Source: UBA1181 sp045226255
GTDB taxonomy: Bacteria > Bacteroidota > Bacteroidia > Bacteroidales > Paludibacteraceae
Assembly: GCA_045226255.1 (NCBI GenBank)
Contig: JBGVCG010000036.1
Span: 1 to 64,000, forward strand
Direction of reading: 5' to 3'
Length of the DNA: 64,000 nt
Below are positions 52,241 to 60,659 of this stretch, piece after piece (within the stretch, counting starts at the first letter, position 1; each line of letters begins with the position of its first letter). The notes under the pieces are model-generated. The model had not been told where the DNA came from, searched no databases, and saw only the letters and a program-made list of their open reading frames with translations. A program made the translations under genes and the position numbers.

Positions 52241-54244
52241 TCAGACTTCCGCAATCATTTTTTCGAAATCAGACTCCGAAATCATCTTAATATTTAACTT
52301 CTGAGCCTTTTCCAGCTTAGCGGGACCCATATTCGCGCCCGCCAAAAGATAATCTGTTTTCGAGGATATGGAAGAGACATTTTTGCCACCATGACGTTCG
52401 ATAAGTTCCTTGAGCTCATCCCTCGAATGGCGCTCAAATGTTCCACTGATTACGAAACTCTTTCCTCCCAGAGAGTCGCTCAAGCGATTTTCCTCGTCCT
52501 TCATCGCAAATTGGAGTCCAGCCTCTTTCAGACGGTTGACAAAAGCCACATTTTTAGGATTACGGAAATAATCCATGATGCTCAAAGCGATACGATCACC
52601 GATTTCATCGACCTGCACCAACCTATCGAAGTTGGCCGTTTCGATCTCCTCTATGCAACGCAGCTCGGTCACCAACTTCTTAGCGGTCGTAGCCCCCACA
52701 TAACGTATACCCAGGGCGAATAAAACACGGTCGAAAGGCACATTTTTAGAATCGGCGATACTATCCACCAGATTCTTAGCGCTTTGAGCACCCCATCTCT
52801 CCAAACCGGAAAGATCAGTCTCCTTCAACGAATAAAAGTCCGACGAATCCTTCAACAGACCCTTTTTATAGAAATAATCGATGCTTTCCTCGCCGATGTT
52901 GATGTTCATCGCCTTACGGCTAACGAAATGCTCCATCTTCCCTTTGATTTGAGGCGGACAAGCCTCATCGTTAGGACAGTAATGGGCGGCTTCCCCCTCC
53001 ATGCGAACCAACTTGGCGCCACATTCAGGGCAGACATCCACAAAAAGAGCCTTTTCACCGCTATTTGACCGCGCATCCATATCAACTCCAACAATCTTAG
53101 GGATGATTTCACCGCCTTTTTCGACGTAAACCATATCCCCTATATGAAGGTCAAGACTCTCGATGAAATCGGCATTATGCAAAGAGGCACGCTTCACAAC
53201 CGTTCCAGACAACTGGACAGGGTCCAAATTAGCGACAGGCGTAATCGCACCTGTTCTACCCACCTGATAAGAGATAGAGTTCAGTCGGGTACAAGCCCGC
53301 TCCGCCTGGAATTTATAGGCAATGGCCCACCTAGGGGTTTTGGATGTATATCCCAACTCCTTTTGCTGAGCTATAGAATTGACTTTCAAAACAATACCAT
53401 CAGTCGCCACGGGAAGGTTTTTCCGCTCGACATCCCAATAGTTAATGAAATCGAACACCTCCTGCAAGGTACGGCACTTACGCATGGCGTCCGATACCTT
53501 GAAGCCCCATGATTTGGCGGCTTGTAAATTATCGTAGTGAGTATCCGCAGGCAATTCCTCACCCAACAGATAGTAGAGGTAAGAATCCAGCTTACGTTCC
53601 GCCACGATTTTGGAGTTCTGCAGTTTCAAGGAACCAGAAGCGGCATTCCTAGGGTTAGCGAACAATGGCTCCTCTTGCTCCGCCCGCTTACGGTTCAATT
53701 CCTCGAAAGAAGCCCAAGGCATGAGGATTTCACCGCGGATCTCGAAATTAGCAGGGTATCCCTCACCAGACAACACCAGAGGAATTGTACGAATCGTCCG
53801 AACATTTTCGGTCACATCATCTCCCTTTTCACCGTCACCACGGGTCACCGCGCGCACAAGTCTTCCCTCCTCATAGACCAAAGAGATGGAGGTGCCATCA
53901 TACTTCAACTCACAGACAATCTCAAACGGCGCACCCCCCAAACCACGATTGACGCGGTCGAAGAAATCCGCCACCTCAGATTGAGAATAGGTGTTGCCCA
54001 AAGAGAGCATCGGATATTGGTGTTTTACCTGCTTAAACTCGATGGAAAGGTCACTTCCCACACGTCGGGAAGGAGAATTAGGGTCATCCAGCTCGGGATG
54101 GAGAGCCTCCAAATCCTGCAACTCCCTCATCTTTTGGTCAAACTCAAAATCAGAGATTGTAGGGTTAGACAAGACATAATAGTCATAGTTGTGACGATTC
54201 AACTCCTCACGTAATGACAATATACGTTGCTGCTCAGCATTCAT
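52241..54244 (-). CDS. ligA: NAD-dependent DNA ligase
   Basis: A 667-residue enzyme, the normal length. The adenylation domain has Lys114 in CELKYDGTSISLVYEEG, the AMP-accepting lysine, and TRGDGEKGDDVTEN. The oligonucleotide-binding fold, the zinc finger (CPECGAKLVRMEGEAAHYC, then C-P), the helix-hairpin-helix repeats and a C-terminal BRCT domain (about 590-667, GKSFVISGTFERHSRDEL) follow in order. It seals nicks in replication and repair. It lies 25 bp below the porin-like gene and is followed by the DUF6913-like gene. Confidence 0.98.
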   Translation of the reverse strand: MNAEQQRILSLREELNRHNYDYYVLSNPTISDFEFDQKMRELQDLEALHPELDDPNSPSRRVGSDLSIEFKQVKHQYPMLSLGNTYSQSEVADFFDRVNRGLGGAPFEIVCELKYDGTSISLVYEEGRLVRAVTRGDGEKGDDVTENVRTIRTIPLVLSGEGYPANFEIRGEILMPWASFEELNRKRAEQEEPLFANPRNAASGSLKLQNSKIVAERKLDSYLYYLLGEELPADTHYDNLQAAKSWGFKVSDAMRKCRTLQEVFDFINYWDVERKNLPVATDGIVLKVNSIAQQKELGYTSKTPRWAIAYKFQAERACTRLNSISYQVGRTGAITPVANLDPVQLSGTVVKRASLHNADFIESLDLHIGDMVYVEKGGEIIPKIVGVDMDARSNSGEKALFVDVCPECGAKLVRMEGEAAHYCPNDEACPPQIKGKMEHFVSRKAMNINIGEESIDYFYKKGLLKDSSDFYSLKETDLSGLERWGAQSAKNLVDSIADSKNVPFDRVLFALGIRYVGATTAKKLVTELRCIEEIETANFDRLVQVDEIGDRIALSIMDYFRNPKNVAFVNRLKEAGLQFAMKDEENRLSDSLGGKSFVISGTFERHSRDELKELIERHGGKNVSSISSKTDYLLAGANMGPAKLEKAQKLNIKMISESDFEKMIAEV

Positions 54245-54269
54245 AGATATCCTCCCAAATCAAAAAGAA

Positions 54270-56450
54270 TCAATGTCGCAGTACTGCGGACAGACCGAAT
54301 TTCAAATAAGACGGATCCATCGCATAACCACGCATAAACATAGAATTATGCTTATTGGTCCATAACTTATTCAGATGGTTCATTTGCAAATAGAAACGCA
54401 CAGCCTTCAGTTGAAAATTAACATATGCGTTCATATACATATAGTCGCCATATTTTTGATAAGATTCACTGTCGGGATCCTGCAAGAAGAACTGTCCCGT
54501 CGCAGGCATATAATTCGTTGCGTAATAAGCCGAATTCCAACGGGCATTCACACCAACCTGCAAGTTGAGCACATGGAATAACTGATCGAAACGCAAGTAA
54601 GCGGTCGTATACCAGTTCAAAGCAGGCAGAGGCAACACATCCTCCTCGCTACATTTTTGGAACACCAGATCATTGTCCCAATGGAAATGCCATACGCACG
54701 CACGTTCTCCCAGAGAGAAAGAGAGCAATTGGATTGTCCCATCATATTGCTGTGGCAACGCATGTTTATCCCAGTAAACATAATTGGAAAGATTCTTCAT
54801 TACCACAGAAGCGGAAAGTCCCAATTTATCGTAGAAAGAGAAAGAAGGGAAACGAAGAGAACCCTCGACCGACAAAGTATTCTTATAGTCGAAATCCCTG
54901 TTCCACGAAATATGGTTCGAGAAGTAATATTCCTCGAAGAAATCAGGGCATTCACGGTCATATCTAGCATCCGCATCAATCTCCACGCGTTGCTTCCCCC
55001 AATTAGCCTTACTAGAAAGTTTTCCGCCCAAATTAAGGCTACCCGCCTTCTCCTTTTCGTCTAAAAAGTAGTATTCACCGAAGAAATCATACGTGAAAGC
55101 CTCGCCTGCGTGTTTGGACAGATTCGCTCCCACACCAAATTTCTTCTTATATGCCACACTATATTGCGGATTCATCAGGAAACCCAACGAGTCATTCTCA
55201 CGGGTTGTCGGACCGGAAGCCAAAGACTTTTCCCTATCCAAATACGTATATTTTTTCACATCGAACGCCAGATAGCCAGCCAATCCGAACCTCATCAATC
55301 GGTTAAACTCCTCGTTCAATGTGATGCCTAAGTTCTGTTTCAATTGCCAAAAACGGGTCGAATCAATCGTACGCAGAGAGTCGTACATGAACTTGTCACT
55401 CAAGCCATATGAATGATAGAAACTATCCACCTTGACACCGCCCACGTTGAGATTATTCACGATGTAACGGCGCCAATCGCTTTCCATATCGAACGTATAA
55501 ACGATGGAAGTGACAGGGACGAACTCGTAGGTGAAAGAATCCTTCGTCACAGGGACTTCCCTATCAAACCCGAAATGTTTCTTGAGATTCAGGTAGGCAT
55601 TCCAGTTATGCAACTTATTCCACGAATTATCCGTAAAAAAGACGGGCACATTCACCGGATCCATATTACCCGTATTTTTCGGGTCCGTTATATACCTATC
55701 ATCGATGAAACCGCCATTTTCGTACGATTCGAAGCCATTGAACGAGACTGCCGCCATATATTCGAAACTTCCACCCACATAAGAGGAGAAAAAGCCCGCA
55801 TTATGGTATTTCGTGGACAAAGAGAGGTAGGAACCATAGGCCTTCGCCCAATTTCCATAGAGGCCGAAATTGAGCTTCGAGCTCGCATTCACGGTGAAAA
55901 TTCCATCAATGTAACGATTATCCCTGTTGTGGGAACCTCCCCCATAGTATTCAAGGATGGAAAATGGATCTTTCGTGTTGAAATGCAACACCTCCGCCAT
56001 AGACTTATAGTAAGACTGGTATGGTCGGAAGAATAAGAAGTTCGTCTTAAGCGAGCGATCCGCAAAAATCGCGGATTGGGACGGAGAACCCAAATTACCT
56101 AATGTCTGCAAGTTAATCGTTTTACGAAGCGCAGGGTCATTAATATAGAAACGATCCATCGTTGTATCCAAATCAGCCTCCCGACGGAAGCCCAAAGCGC
56201 CATCAGAATGCCAACAATAGACCTGCCTATTCTTCAACGCCAAATAGGAGGAATCCTTTACCGCCTTAGCCTTAGAAACATTCTCTTGAAGAGAAACGGA
56301 ATCTATCCGCACGACATGAGGCAGAGAATCAGCCACCGCCAGCGTGTCATATCGTGGCACAGACAACGTGTCCGATTCGGAGGCAAAAATGGACATCACG
56401 CCCCCAAAGAGTAACGAAAAAGATAAAAATATATTAGCAACCAGTCTCAT
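54270..56450 (-). CDS. Putative outer-membrane porin (Porin_10-like)
   Basis: A 726-residue protein from the ATG at 56450 (a GTG lies one codon upstream). A signal peptide (MRLVANIFLSFSLLFGGVMSIFA) is followed by a short periplasmic segment. The rest alternates aromatic beta-strands (FGLYGNWAKAYGSYLSLS, YSVAYKKKFGVGANLSKH, YLKFGLSAVLRH at the end) as in an outer-membrane barrel. The arrangement resembles the putative porins of Bacteroidetes known as Porin_10. Substrate unknown. The gene starts inside the end of the DUF2238-like gene (17-bp overlap) and is 25 bp above ligA. Confidence 0.75.
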   Translation of the reverse strand: MRLVANIFLSFSLLFGGVMSIFASESDTLSVPRYDTLAVADSLPHVVRIDSVSLQENVSKAKAVKDSSYLALKNRQVYCWHSDGALGFRREADLDTTMDRFYINDPALRKTINLQTLGNLGSPSQSAIFADRSLKTNFLFFRPYQSYYKSMAEVLHFNTKDPFSILEYYGGGSHNRDNRYIDGIFTVNASSKLNFGLYGNWAKAYGSYLSLSTKYHNAGFFSSYVGGSFEYMAAVSFNGFESYENGGFIDDRYITDPKNTGNMDPVNVPVFFTDNSWNKLHNWNAYLNLKKHFGFDREVPVTKDSFTYEFVPVTSIVYTFDMESDWRRYIVNNLNVGGVKVDSFYHSYGLSDKFMYDSLRTIDSTRFWQLKQNLGITLNEEFNRLMRFGLAGYLAFDVKKYTYLDREKSLASGPTTRENDSLGFLMNPQYSVAYKKKFGVGANLSKHAGEAFTYDFFGEYYFLDEKEKAGSLNLGGKLSSKANWGKQRVEIDADARYDRECPDFFEEYYFSNHISWNRDFDYKNTLSVEGSLRFPSFSFYDKLGLSASVVMKNLSNYVYWDKHALPQQYDGTIQLLSFSLGERACVWHFHWDNDLVFQKCSEEDVLPLPALNWYTTAYLRFDQLFHVLNLQVGVNARWNSAYYATNYMPATGQFFLQDPDSESYQKYGDYMYMNAYVNFQLKAVRFYLQMNHLNKLWTNKHNSMFMRGYAMDPSYLKFGLSAVLRH

Positions 56451-57093
56451 CACAAGAATTTAAATTTGTGCTCCAACGGAACTTCAGGAAAATGAAGACA
56501 GCAGCCAAAGCTCCGATGAATGCGCCCAACATATCAGTCTGCGTATCAAACGGATCACCCTGAGATCCCACAAAATCATCAGCACCATCCACAGAGAAAA
56601 CGCATGTGGAATACTCGATCAACTCATAGAGCGCACTCACCGCAAGGGAGACACTCACCGCAAGGAAGATCGGGAAGAAACCCGTCTGTCTCACACCCCT
56701 CACCGCAAGCAGTTGCCTACAAGCCAAATAAGGGGTAAAACCCTGCATGAAATGGCCCAATTTATCATAATTGTTGCGGGTCCACCCCAATGTTTGTCCC
56801 AAGAAATCGTCAGGATTAAACAGCGGCACCCTCGCATACGAGAAATAGCCTCCCACGGTAAGGATGAACGCATGAATAATGAAGATAGCATTCAGGAACG
56901 GTGGGAAATGCACACCTCTGGCTATCAAAATAAGGATAGCAAGGATTCCCAGCAAGGCAGGAGCCACCTCCAAAAGCCATACCGTAGGATCATACGAGCC
57001 GAAAACAGAAAGCACGCATAACAGCAAGACCCACAAATACATGCGGAAGTCCTTATCCTTTAATACACTCGATTCCACCGTAAAAATCATCAT
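56434..57093 (-). CDS. DUF2238/YjdF-like membrane protein
   Basis: A 219-residue protein from the ATG at 57093 (the next codon is also ATG). The frame is open to 57147, but that stretch lies inside the terminator of the preceding operon. It has five to six hydrophobic segments and the family motifs YDKLGHFMQGFTPYLACRQLL, ALYELIEYST, and SQGDPFDTQTDM, matching the DUF2238/YjdF pattern with conserved H-x-x-Q-G and G-D-x-x-D-T-Q. Members are inner-membrane proteins of unknown function. It overlaps the porin-like gene, which suggests coupled translation. Confidence 0.82.
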   Translation of the reverse strand: MMIFTVESSVLKDKDFRMYLWVLLLCVLSVFGSYDPTVWLLEVAPALLGILAILILIARGVHFPPFLNAIFIIHAFILTVGGYFSYARVPLFNPDDFLGQTLGWTRNNYDKLGHFMQGFTPYLACRQLLAVRGVRQTGFFPIFLAVSVSLAVSALYELIEYSTCVFSVDGADDFVGSQGDPFDTQTDMLGAFIGALAAVFIFLKFRWSTNLNSCDETGC

Positions 57094-57107
57094 CCTTAGA
57101 AGGATAC

Positions 57108-57150
57108 AAAAAGAGGATTGGAGAGGGTGAATGAACACCCTCTCCAATCC
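57108..57150 (-). terminator. Terminator of the paaK-ACT operon
   Basis: A perfect 15-bp stem, plus-strand arms GGATTGGAGAGGGTG (57115-57129) and CACCCTCTCCAATCC (57136-57150), with a 6-nt loop. On the minus strand it is followed by a T run (57112-57108). It begins 1 bp after the ACT gene stop. Confidence 0.95.
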
Positions 57151-57151
57151 A

Positions 57152-57586
57152 TTAAATAATCTGCTCGCGATTCCACATCACGATATTGTTCCTCTTCAGA
57201 GCCTCCAAACACTCCTCAAACTTGTCCGGACGAATCACCACATTCGCATCGTCGCCCTCAGAGAAGGCATACATATACTCGATGTAGATATCCTCCTTCT
57301 CCAAAATAGACAAGACAGAAGAAAGGGAGCCAGCCGTATTACTGATTTTCAAACAAATAACATTCGTAAGCGATACCGCAAAAAGGTGATCACGAAGAAT
57401 CTTGGCGGCACGTTCCGGCTCGTGCACAATCACACGGAGGATGCCGAAGTCAGAGTTATCAGCCACGCTGAAAGCCGTCATGTTAATACCTTCCTTACCC
57501 AATATCTCAGCCACATGATTCAACCGACCTGTCTTGTTCTCCAAGAACACGGAGAGTTGCTTCACTATCATATTATCATTAGCCAT
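57152..57586 (-). CDS. Double ACT-domain protein
   Basis: A 144-residue protein from the ATG at 57586 (MANDNMIVKQLSVFLENKTG); upstream in-frame codons would overlap paaK. Two ACT domains are in tandem: residues 6-70 (LENKTGRLNHVAEILGKEGIN) and 75-140 (NTAGSLSSVLSILEKEDIYIEYMY). ACT pairs bind small ligands such as amino acids and regulate enzymes. This protein is regularly found beside a phenylacetate-CoA ligase in Bacteroidetes. It may sense the aromatic substrate or an amino acid that gives rise to it. It lies 25 bp below paaK and ends at a strong terminator. Confidence 0.9.
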   Translation of the reverse strand: MANDNMIVKQLSVFLENKTGRLNHVAEILGKEGINMTAFSVADNSDFGILRVIVHEPERAAKILRDHLFAVSLTNVICLKISNTAGSLSSVLSILEKEDIYIEYMYAFSEGDDANVVIRPDKFEECLEALKRNNIVMWNREQII

Positions 57587-57611
57587 AATCAAAATAGAAT
57601 TAAAAATACCA

Positions 57612-58916
57612 TTAGTTTTTAAACACACGTTTGTCAAGCACACGCTTCACCTTGCCCTCGCTTCTCTCGATGGAACGAGGCTCCACCAGCTTGACGTCAG
57701 GCATGATGCCTATCACGTTCTGAATCTTATGGGTGATGGACTTCTTCAACTCCAACATACCCTTCATATCATCCTTGTAATACTCTGGCTTAACCTCCAC
57801 CTTCACCTCGAAGGTATCCGTGTTGTTCACACGGTCGACCGTGATGAAGAAGTGCGGTTCGAACTCCTCCGCCTCGCAAAGGACAGACTCGATCTGTGAA
57901 GGGAAGACGTTCACACCCCTGATAATCAACATATCGTCGCACCTGCCCATGATCTTATCCATGCGCACCAACGTACGTCCGCACTTGCACTTCTCATAGT
58001 GGAGAGCGGTGAGGTCATGCGTGCGGAAACGGATCAGAGGCATACCCTCCTTGGTCAGTGTCGTGAACACCAACTCGCCATGGGAACCTTCCGGCAACGG
58101 TTCGCCCGTCTCAGGATCCACGATCTCTGGGAAGAAATGGTCCTCGTTCAGGTGGGTACCATGCTGACATTCGCACTCATAGCCCACGCCCGGACCCATG
58201 ATCTCCGTCAAACCATATATGTCATATGCTTTAATGTTCAATTTCGCCTCGATGGTGCGACGCATCTCCTCCGTCCAAGGCTCTGCGCCGAAGACACCGA
58301 CACGCAGTTGGAAGTCCTCTCTTGGATAGCCGGATGCCTCCATCGCCTCCGCCAAATACATTGCGTAAGAAGGCGTGCAGGCGAGCGCTTTCGCACCAAG
58401 GTCGCGCATCATCAAAATCTGTTTCTGGGTATTACCGCTGGAGATAGGGATCACCGTACCACCGATATTCTCCACCGCAGCATGGGCACCCAAACCTCCA
58501 GTGAACAATCCGTAGCCATAAGCCACCTGGACCGTATCATTCTTTCCCAATCCGAACGCTGTCAGGCAACGGGCACCCACCTCCGACCAAACGGAGAGGT
58601 CGTTACGGGTCAGACCGACCACAATTGGCTTACCAGTCGTACCGGAAGAGGCGTGAATACGGACGATTTCAGACAATGGAGAAGAGAGCAAACCATATGG
58701 ATAATAGTCGCGCAGATCCTGCTTAGAGGTAAAGGGCAACTTTGCGATGTCCTCTATGCCGTTAATATCACTCGGTGACACACCTGCCTCCTGCATTCGT
58801 TTGCGATATGGCTCACAGTTGTGATACACCCTTTCGACCACTCTCTTTAATCGGACACTCTGCAAATCCCTTAGGCGCTGCCGGTCCATACATTCTACCG
58901 TCTCGTTCCAGATCAT
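57612..58916 (-). CDS. paaK: Phenylacetate-CoA ligase
   Basis: A 434-residue adenylate-forming enzyme. The P-loop motif HASSGTTGKPIVVGLT, VAYGYGLFTGGLGAH, YDIYGLTEIMGPGVGYEC and the C-terminal IRGVNVFPSQIES match PaaK and indole-acetate-CoA ligases. It activates an aryl acid with ATP and coenzyme A. In gut Bacteroidales it is thought to act on aryl acetates in amino-acid metabolism in combination with an oxidoreductase; no indolepyruvate ferredoxin oxidoreductase gene is in the window. It is the first gene of a two-gene unit with its own promoter (58946-58979). Confidence 0.95.
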   Translation of the reverse strand: MIWNETVECMDRQRLRDLQSVRLKRVVERVYHNCEPYRKRMQEAGVSPSDINGIEDIAKLPFTSKQDLRDYYPYGLLSSPLSEIVRIHASSGTTGKPIVVGLTRNDLSVWSEVGARCLTAFGLGKNDTVQVAYGYGLFTGGLGAHAAVENIGGTVIPISSGNTQKQILMMRDLGAKALACTPSYAMYLAEAMEASGYPREDFQLRVGVFGAEPWTEEMRRTIEAKLNIKAYDIYGLTEIMGPGVGYECECQHGTHLNEDHFFPEIVDPETGEPLPEGSHGELVFTTLTKEGMPLIRFRTHDLTALHYEKCKCGRTLVRMDKIMGRCDDMLIIRGVNVFPSQIESVLCEAEEFEPHFFITVDRVNNTDTFEVKVEVKPEYYKDDMKGMLELKKSITHKIQNVIGIMPDVKLVEPRSIERSEGKVKRVLDKRVFKN

Positions 58917-58945
58917 TTCTTACACATTATACTTGTTAGACTATG

Positions 58946-58979
58946 CAAATGTAATACCAAATTCCAAATAACACGCAAA
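58946..58979 (-). promoter_or_regulatory. Promoter of paaK
   Basis: Minus-strand TTTG (58976-58979), a 22-bp spacer, then TACATTTG (58946-58953), an exact -7 box; the ATG (58916) is 29 bp further on. Confidence 0.65.
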
Positions 58980-59265
58980 AAATTTCCATAAACTCATCCG
59001 TCCAAACAAAAATCTATGCAACCCCATCAGACAACACGAAAAAACCACCCACACGATTAAGGATTCCGCCAAACAAATCACCCTTCGCTAACTTTTTCAT
59101 TCTTCCATGCAATCTATCCCCATACCTTCTCCTCCCAAAACATCCGTTCCGTTTTCCCCTAAAAACGATTACCTAAAATCGCAAATAATTGATTATAAAT
59201 AAAATATAAGTTAACCCAAAGAACTTCGCGAAGGAATCAAGTATAAATAGAAAAGCAAAGAACGC
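58980..59265. other. Divergent intergenic spacer between paaK and the PurM-like gene
   Basis: About 290 bp with no gene or RNA recognised. It contains a 10-bp palindrome CTTCGCGAAG (59224-59233), some 32 bp before the -33 element of the PurM-like gene, and ATAAT-TG-ATTAT upstream of it. A regulator site is possible but no matching regulator is in the window. Confidence 0.35.
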
Positions 59266-59366
59266 TTTGTCGTTTTTTTACGTAACTTTGTGGTGCCTTT
59301 TTCGGAGCGGGAAACGCACGGCTAGGCAATGTGAGGATGAATAAAAAATAAAATAATATACATATT
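59266..59366 (+). promoter_or_regulatory. Promoter and leader of the PurM-like gene
   Basis: TAACTTTG at 59283-59290 is an exact -7 box. TTTG at 59266-59269 lies only 13 bp upstream, shorter than usual. The leader (about 59297-59366) can form TGCCT/AGGCA (59294-59298 with 59324-59328) enclosing a GCG-GGAAA-CGC hairpin (59307-59317). Confidence 0.45.
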
Positions 59367-60533
59367 ATGAGCGATCAACGTTACAATCTGCGTGGAGTGT
59401 CGGCCAGCAAGGAGGATGTACACAACGCGATCAAAAACATCGACAAAGGTATTTTCCCTAAAGCGTTCTGCAAGATTATCCCTGATATCTTAGGGGGTGA
59501 CCCAGAGTACTGCAACATCATGCATGCGGACGGTGCAGGCACCAAATCATCCCTCGCCTACCTCTATTGGAAAGAGACGGGAGACCTCTCCGTTTGGAAG
59601 GGAATCGCCCAAGACGCGCTGATCATGAACATCGACGACCTGCTTTGCGTGGGTGCGACGGACAACATCCTGGTCTCTTCCACCATCGGACGCAACAAAT
59701 TGCTGGTGCCAGGTGAGGTCATCTCCGCCATCATCAACGGAACGGACGAGCTTTTGGCGGAACTCCGTGAGATGGGCGTGGGCGTCTATGCGACAGGCGG
59801 TGAGACGGCCGACGTGGGCGATTTGGTACGCACCATCATCGTGGACAGCACCGTCACCTGCCGTATGAAACGTGCGGACGTGATCGACAACGCGAATATC
59901 CAGGCGGGTGATGTCATCGTGGGACTCGCCTCTTACGGACAAGCCACCTACGAGAAGGAGTACAACGGGGGTATGGGAAGCAACGGACTAACCTCCGCCC
60001 GCCACGATGTATTCGCCAAATACTTGGCGAAGAAATACCCGGAAAGTTTCGATGCTGCCGTTCCTGACGAACTGGTATACTCAGGCAAGCTGAAACTGAC
60101 GGACGCAGTTGAGAACTGCCCTGTCAACGCAGGAAAGATGGTTCTTTCCCCTACCCGCACCTATGCGCCGGTCATCAAGAAAATCCTCGACACCCACCGT
60201 TCTTCCATCCACGGCATGATACACTGCTCCGGCGGTGCGCAGACGAAAGTGCTCCATTTCGTGGAGAACGTGAAGATCACGAAGAACAATATGTTCCCTG
60301 TTCCTCCATTGTTCAAGACCATTCAGGAGCAGTCCGGAACAGATTGGCAAGAGATGTACAAGGTCTTCAACATGGGCCATCGCTTCGAGATCTATTTGCC
60401 GAAGGAGAAGGCGGAGGATATCATCCGCATCTCCCAATCATTCGGCATCGACGCGCAGATCGTAGGCTTCGTGGAGAAATCGGAGAAGACGCAACTGGTC
60501 ATCGAGAGCGAATTCGGAAGGTTCGAATATTAA
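59367..60533 (+). CDS. PurM-like AIR-synthase family protein
   Basis: A 388-residue protein of the PurM/AIR synthase superfamily. It starts RYNLRGVSASKEDVHNAIKN; HADGAGTKSSLAYL and DALIMNIDDLLCVGATD match the substrate- and ATP-binding sections of phosphoribosylformylglycinamidine cyclo-ligase, and GGETADVGD is the usual motif further on. PurM makes aminoimidazole ribotide in purine synthesis. The protein is longer (PurM is about 345) and diverges in its last third, as Bacteroidetes homologues do, so true purM function is likely but unproven. It is a single gene between its own promoter and terminator. Confidence 0.85.
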   Translation: MSDQRYNLRGVSASKEDVHNAIKNIDKGIFPKAFCKIIPDILGGDPEYCNIMHADGAGTKSSLAYLYWKETGDLSVWKGIAQDALIMNIDDLLCVGATDNILVSSTIGRNKLLVPGEVISAIINGTDELLAELREMGVGVYATGGETADVGDLVRTIIVDSTVTCRMKRADVIDNANIQAGDVIVGLASYGQATYEKEYNGGMGSNGLTSARHDVFAKYLAKKYPESFDAAVPDELVYSGKLKLTDAVENCPVNAGKMVLSPTRTYAPVIKKILDTHRSSIHGMIHCSGGAQTKVLHFVENVKITKNNMFPVPPLFKTIQEQSGTDWQEMYKVFNMGHRFEIYLPKEKAEDIIRISQSFGIDAQIVGFVEKSEKTQLVIESEFGRFEY

Positions 60534-60555
60534 AAGGGAGAAAAATAATGGAATG

Positions 60556-60588
60556 AAGGTGCGTTTCTTAGCGGGACGCACCTTTTTT
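60556..60588 (+). terminator. Terminator of the PurM-like gene
   Basis: Arms AAGGTGCGT (60556-60564) and ACGCACCTT (60576-60584), extendable through three more pairs including wobbles, then a run of six T. It starts 22 bp after the stop. Confidence 0.92.
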
Positions 60589-60659
60589 GCATTATAAATC
60601 GTATATTTACAAAAAATATAAGCACAATACATTGTGACTGAAAATTGAAAGATAACAGT

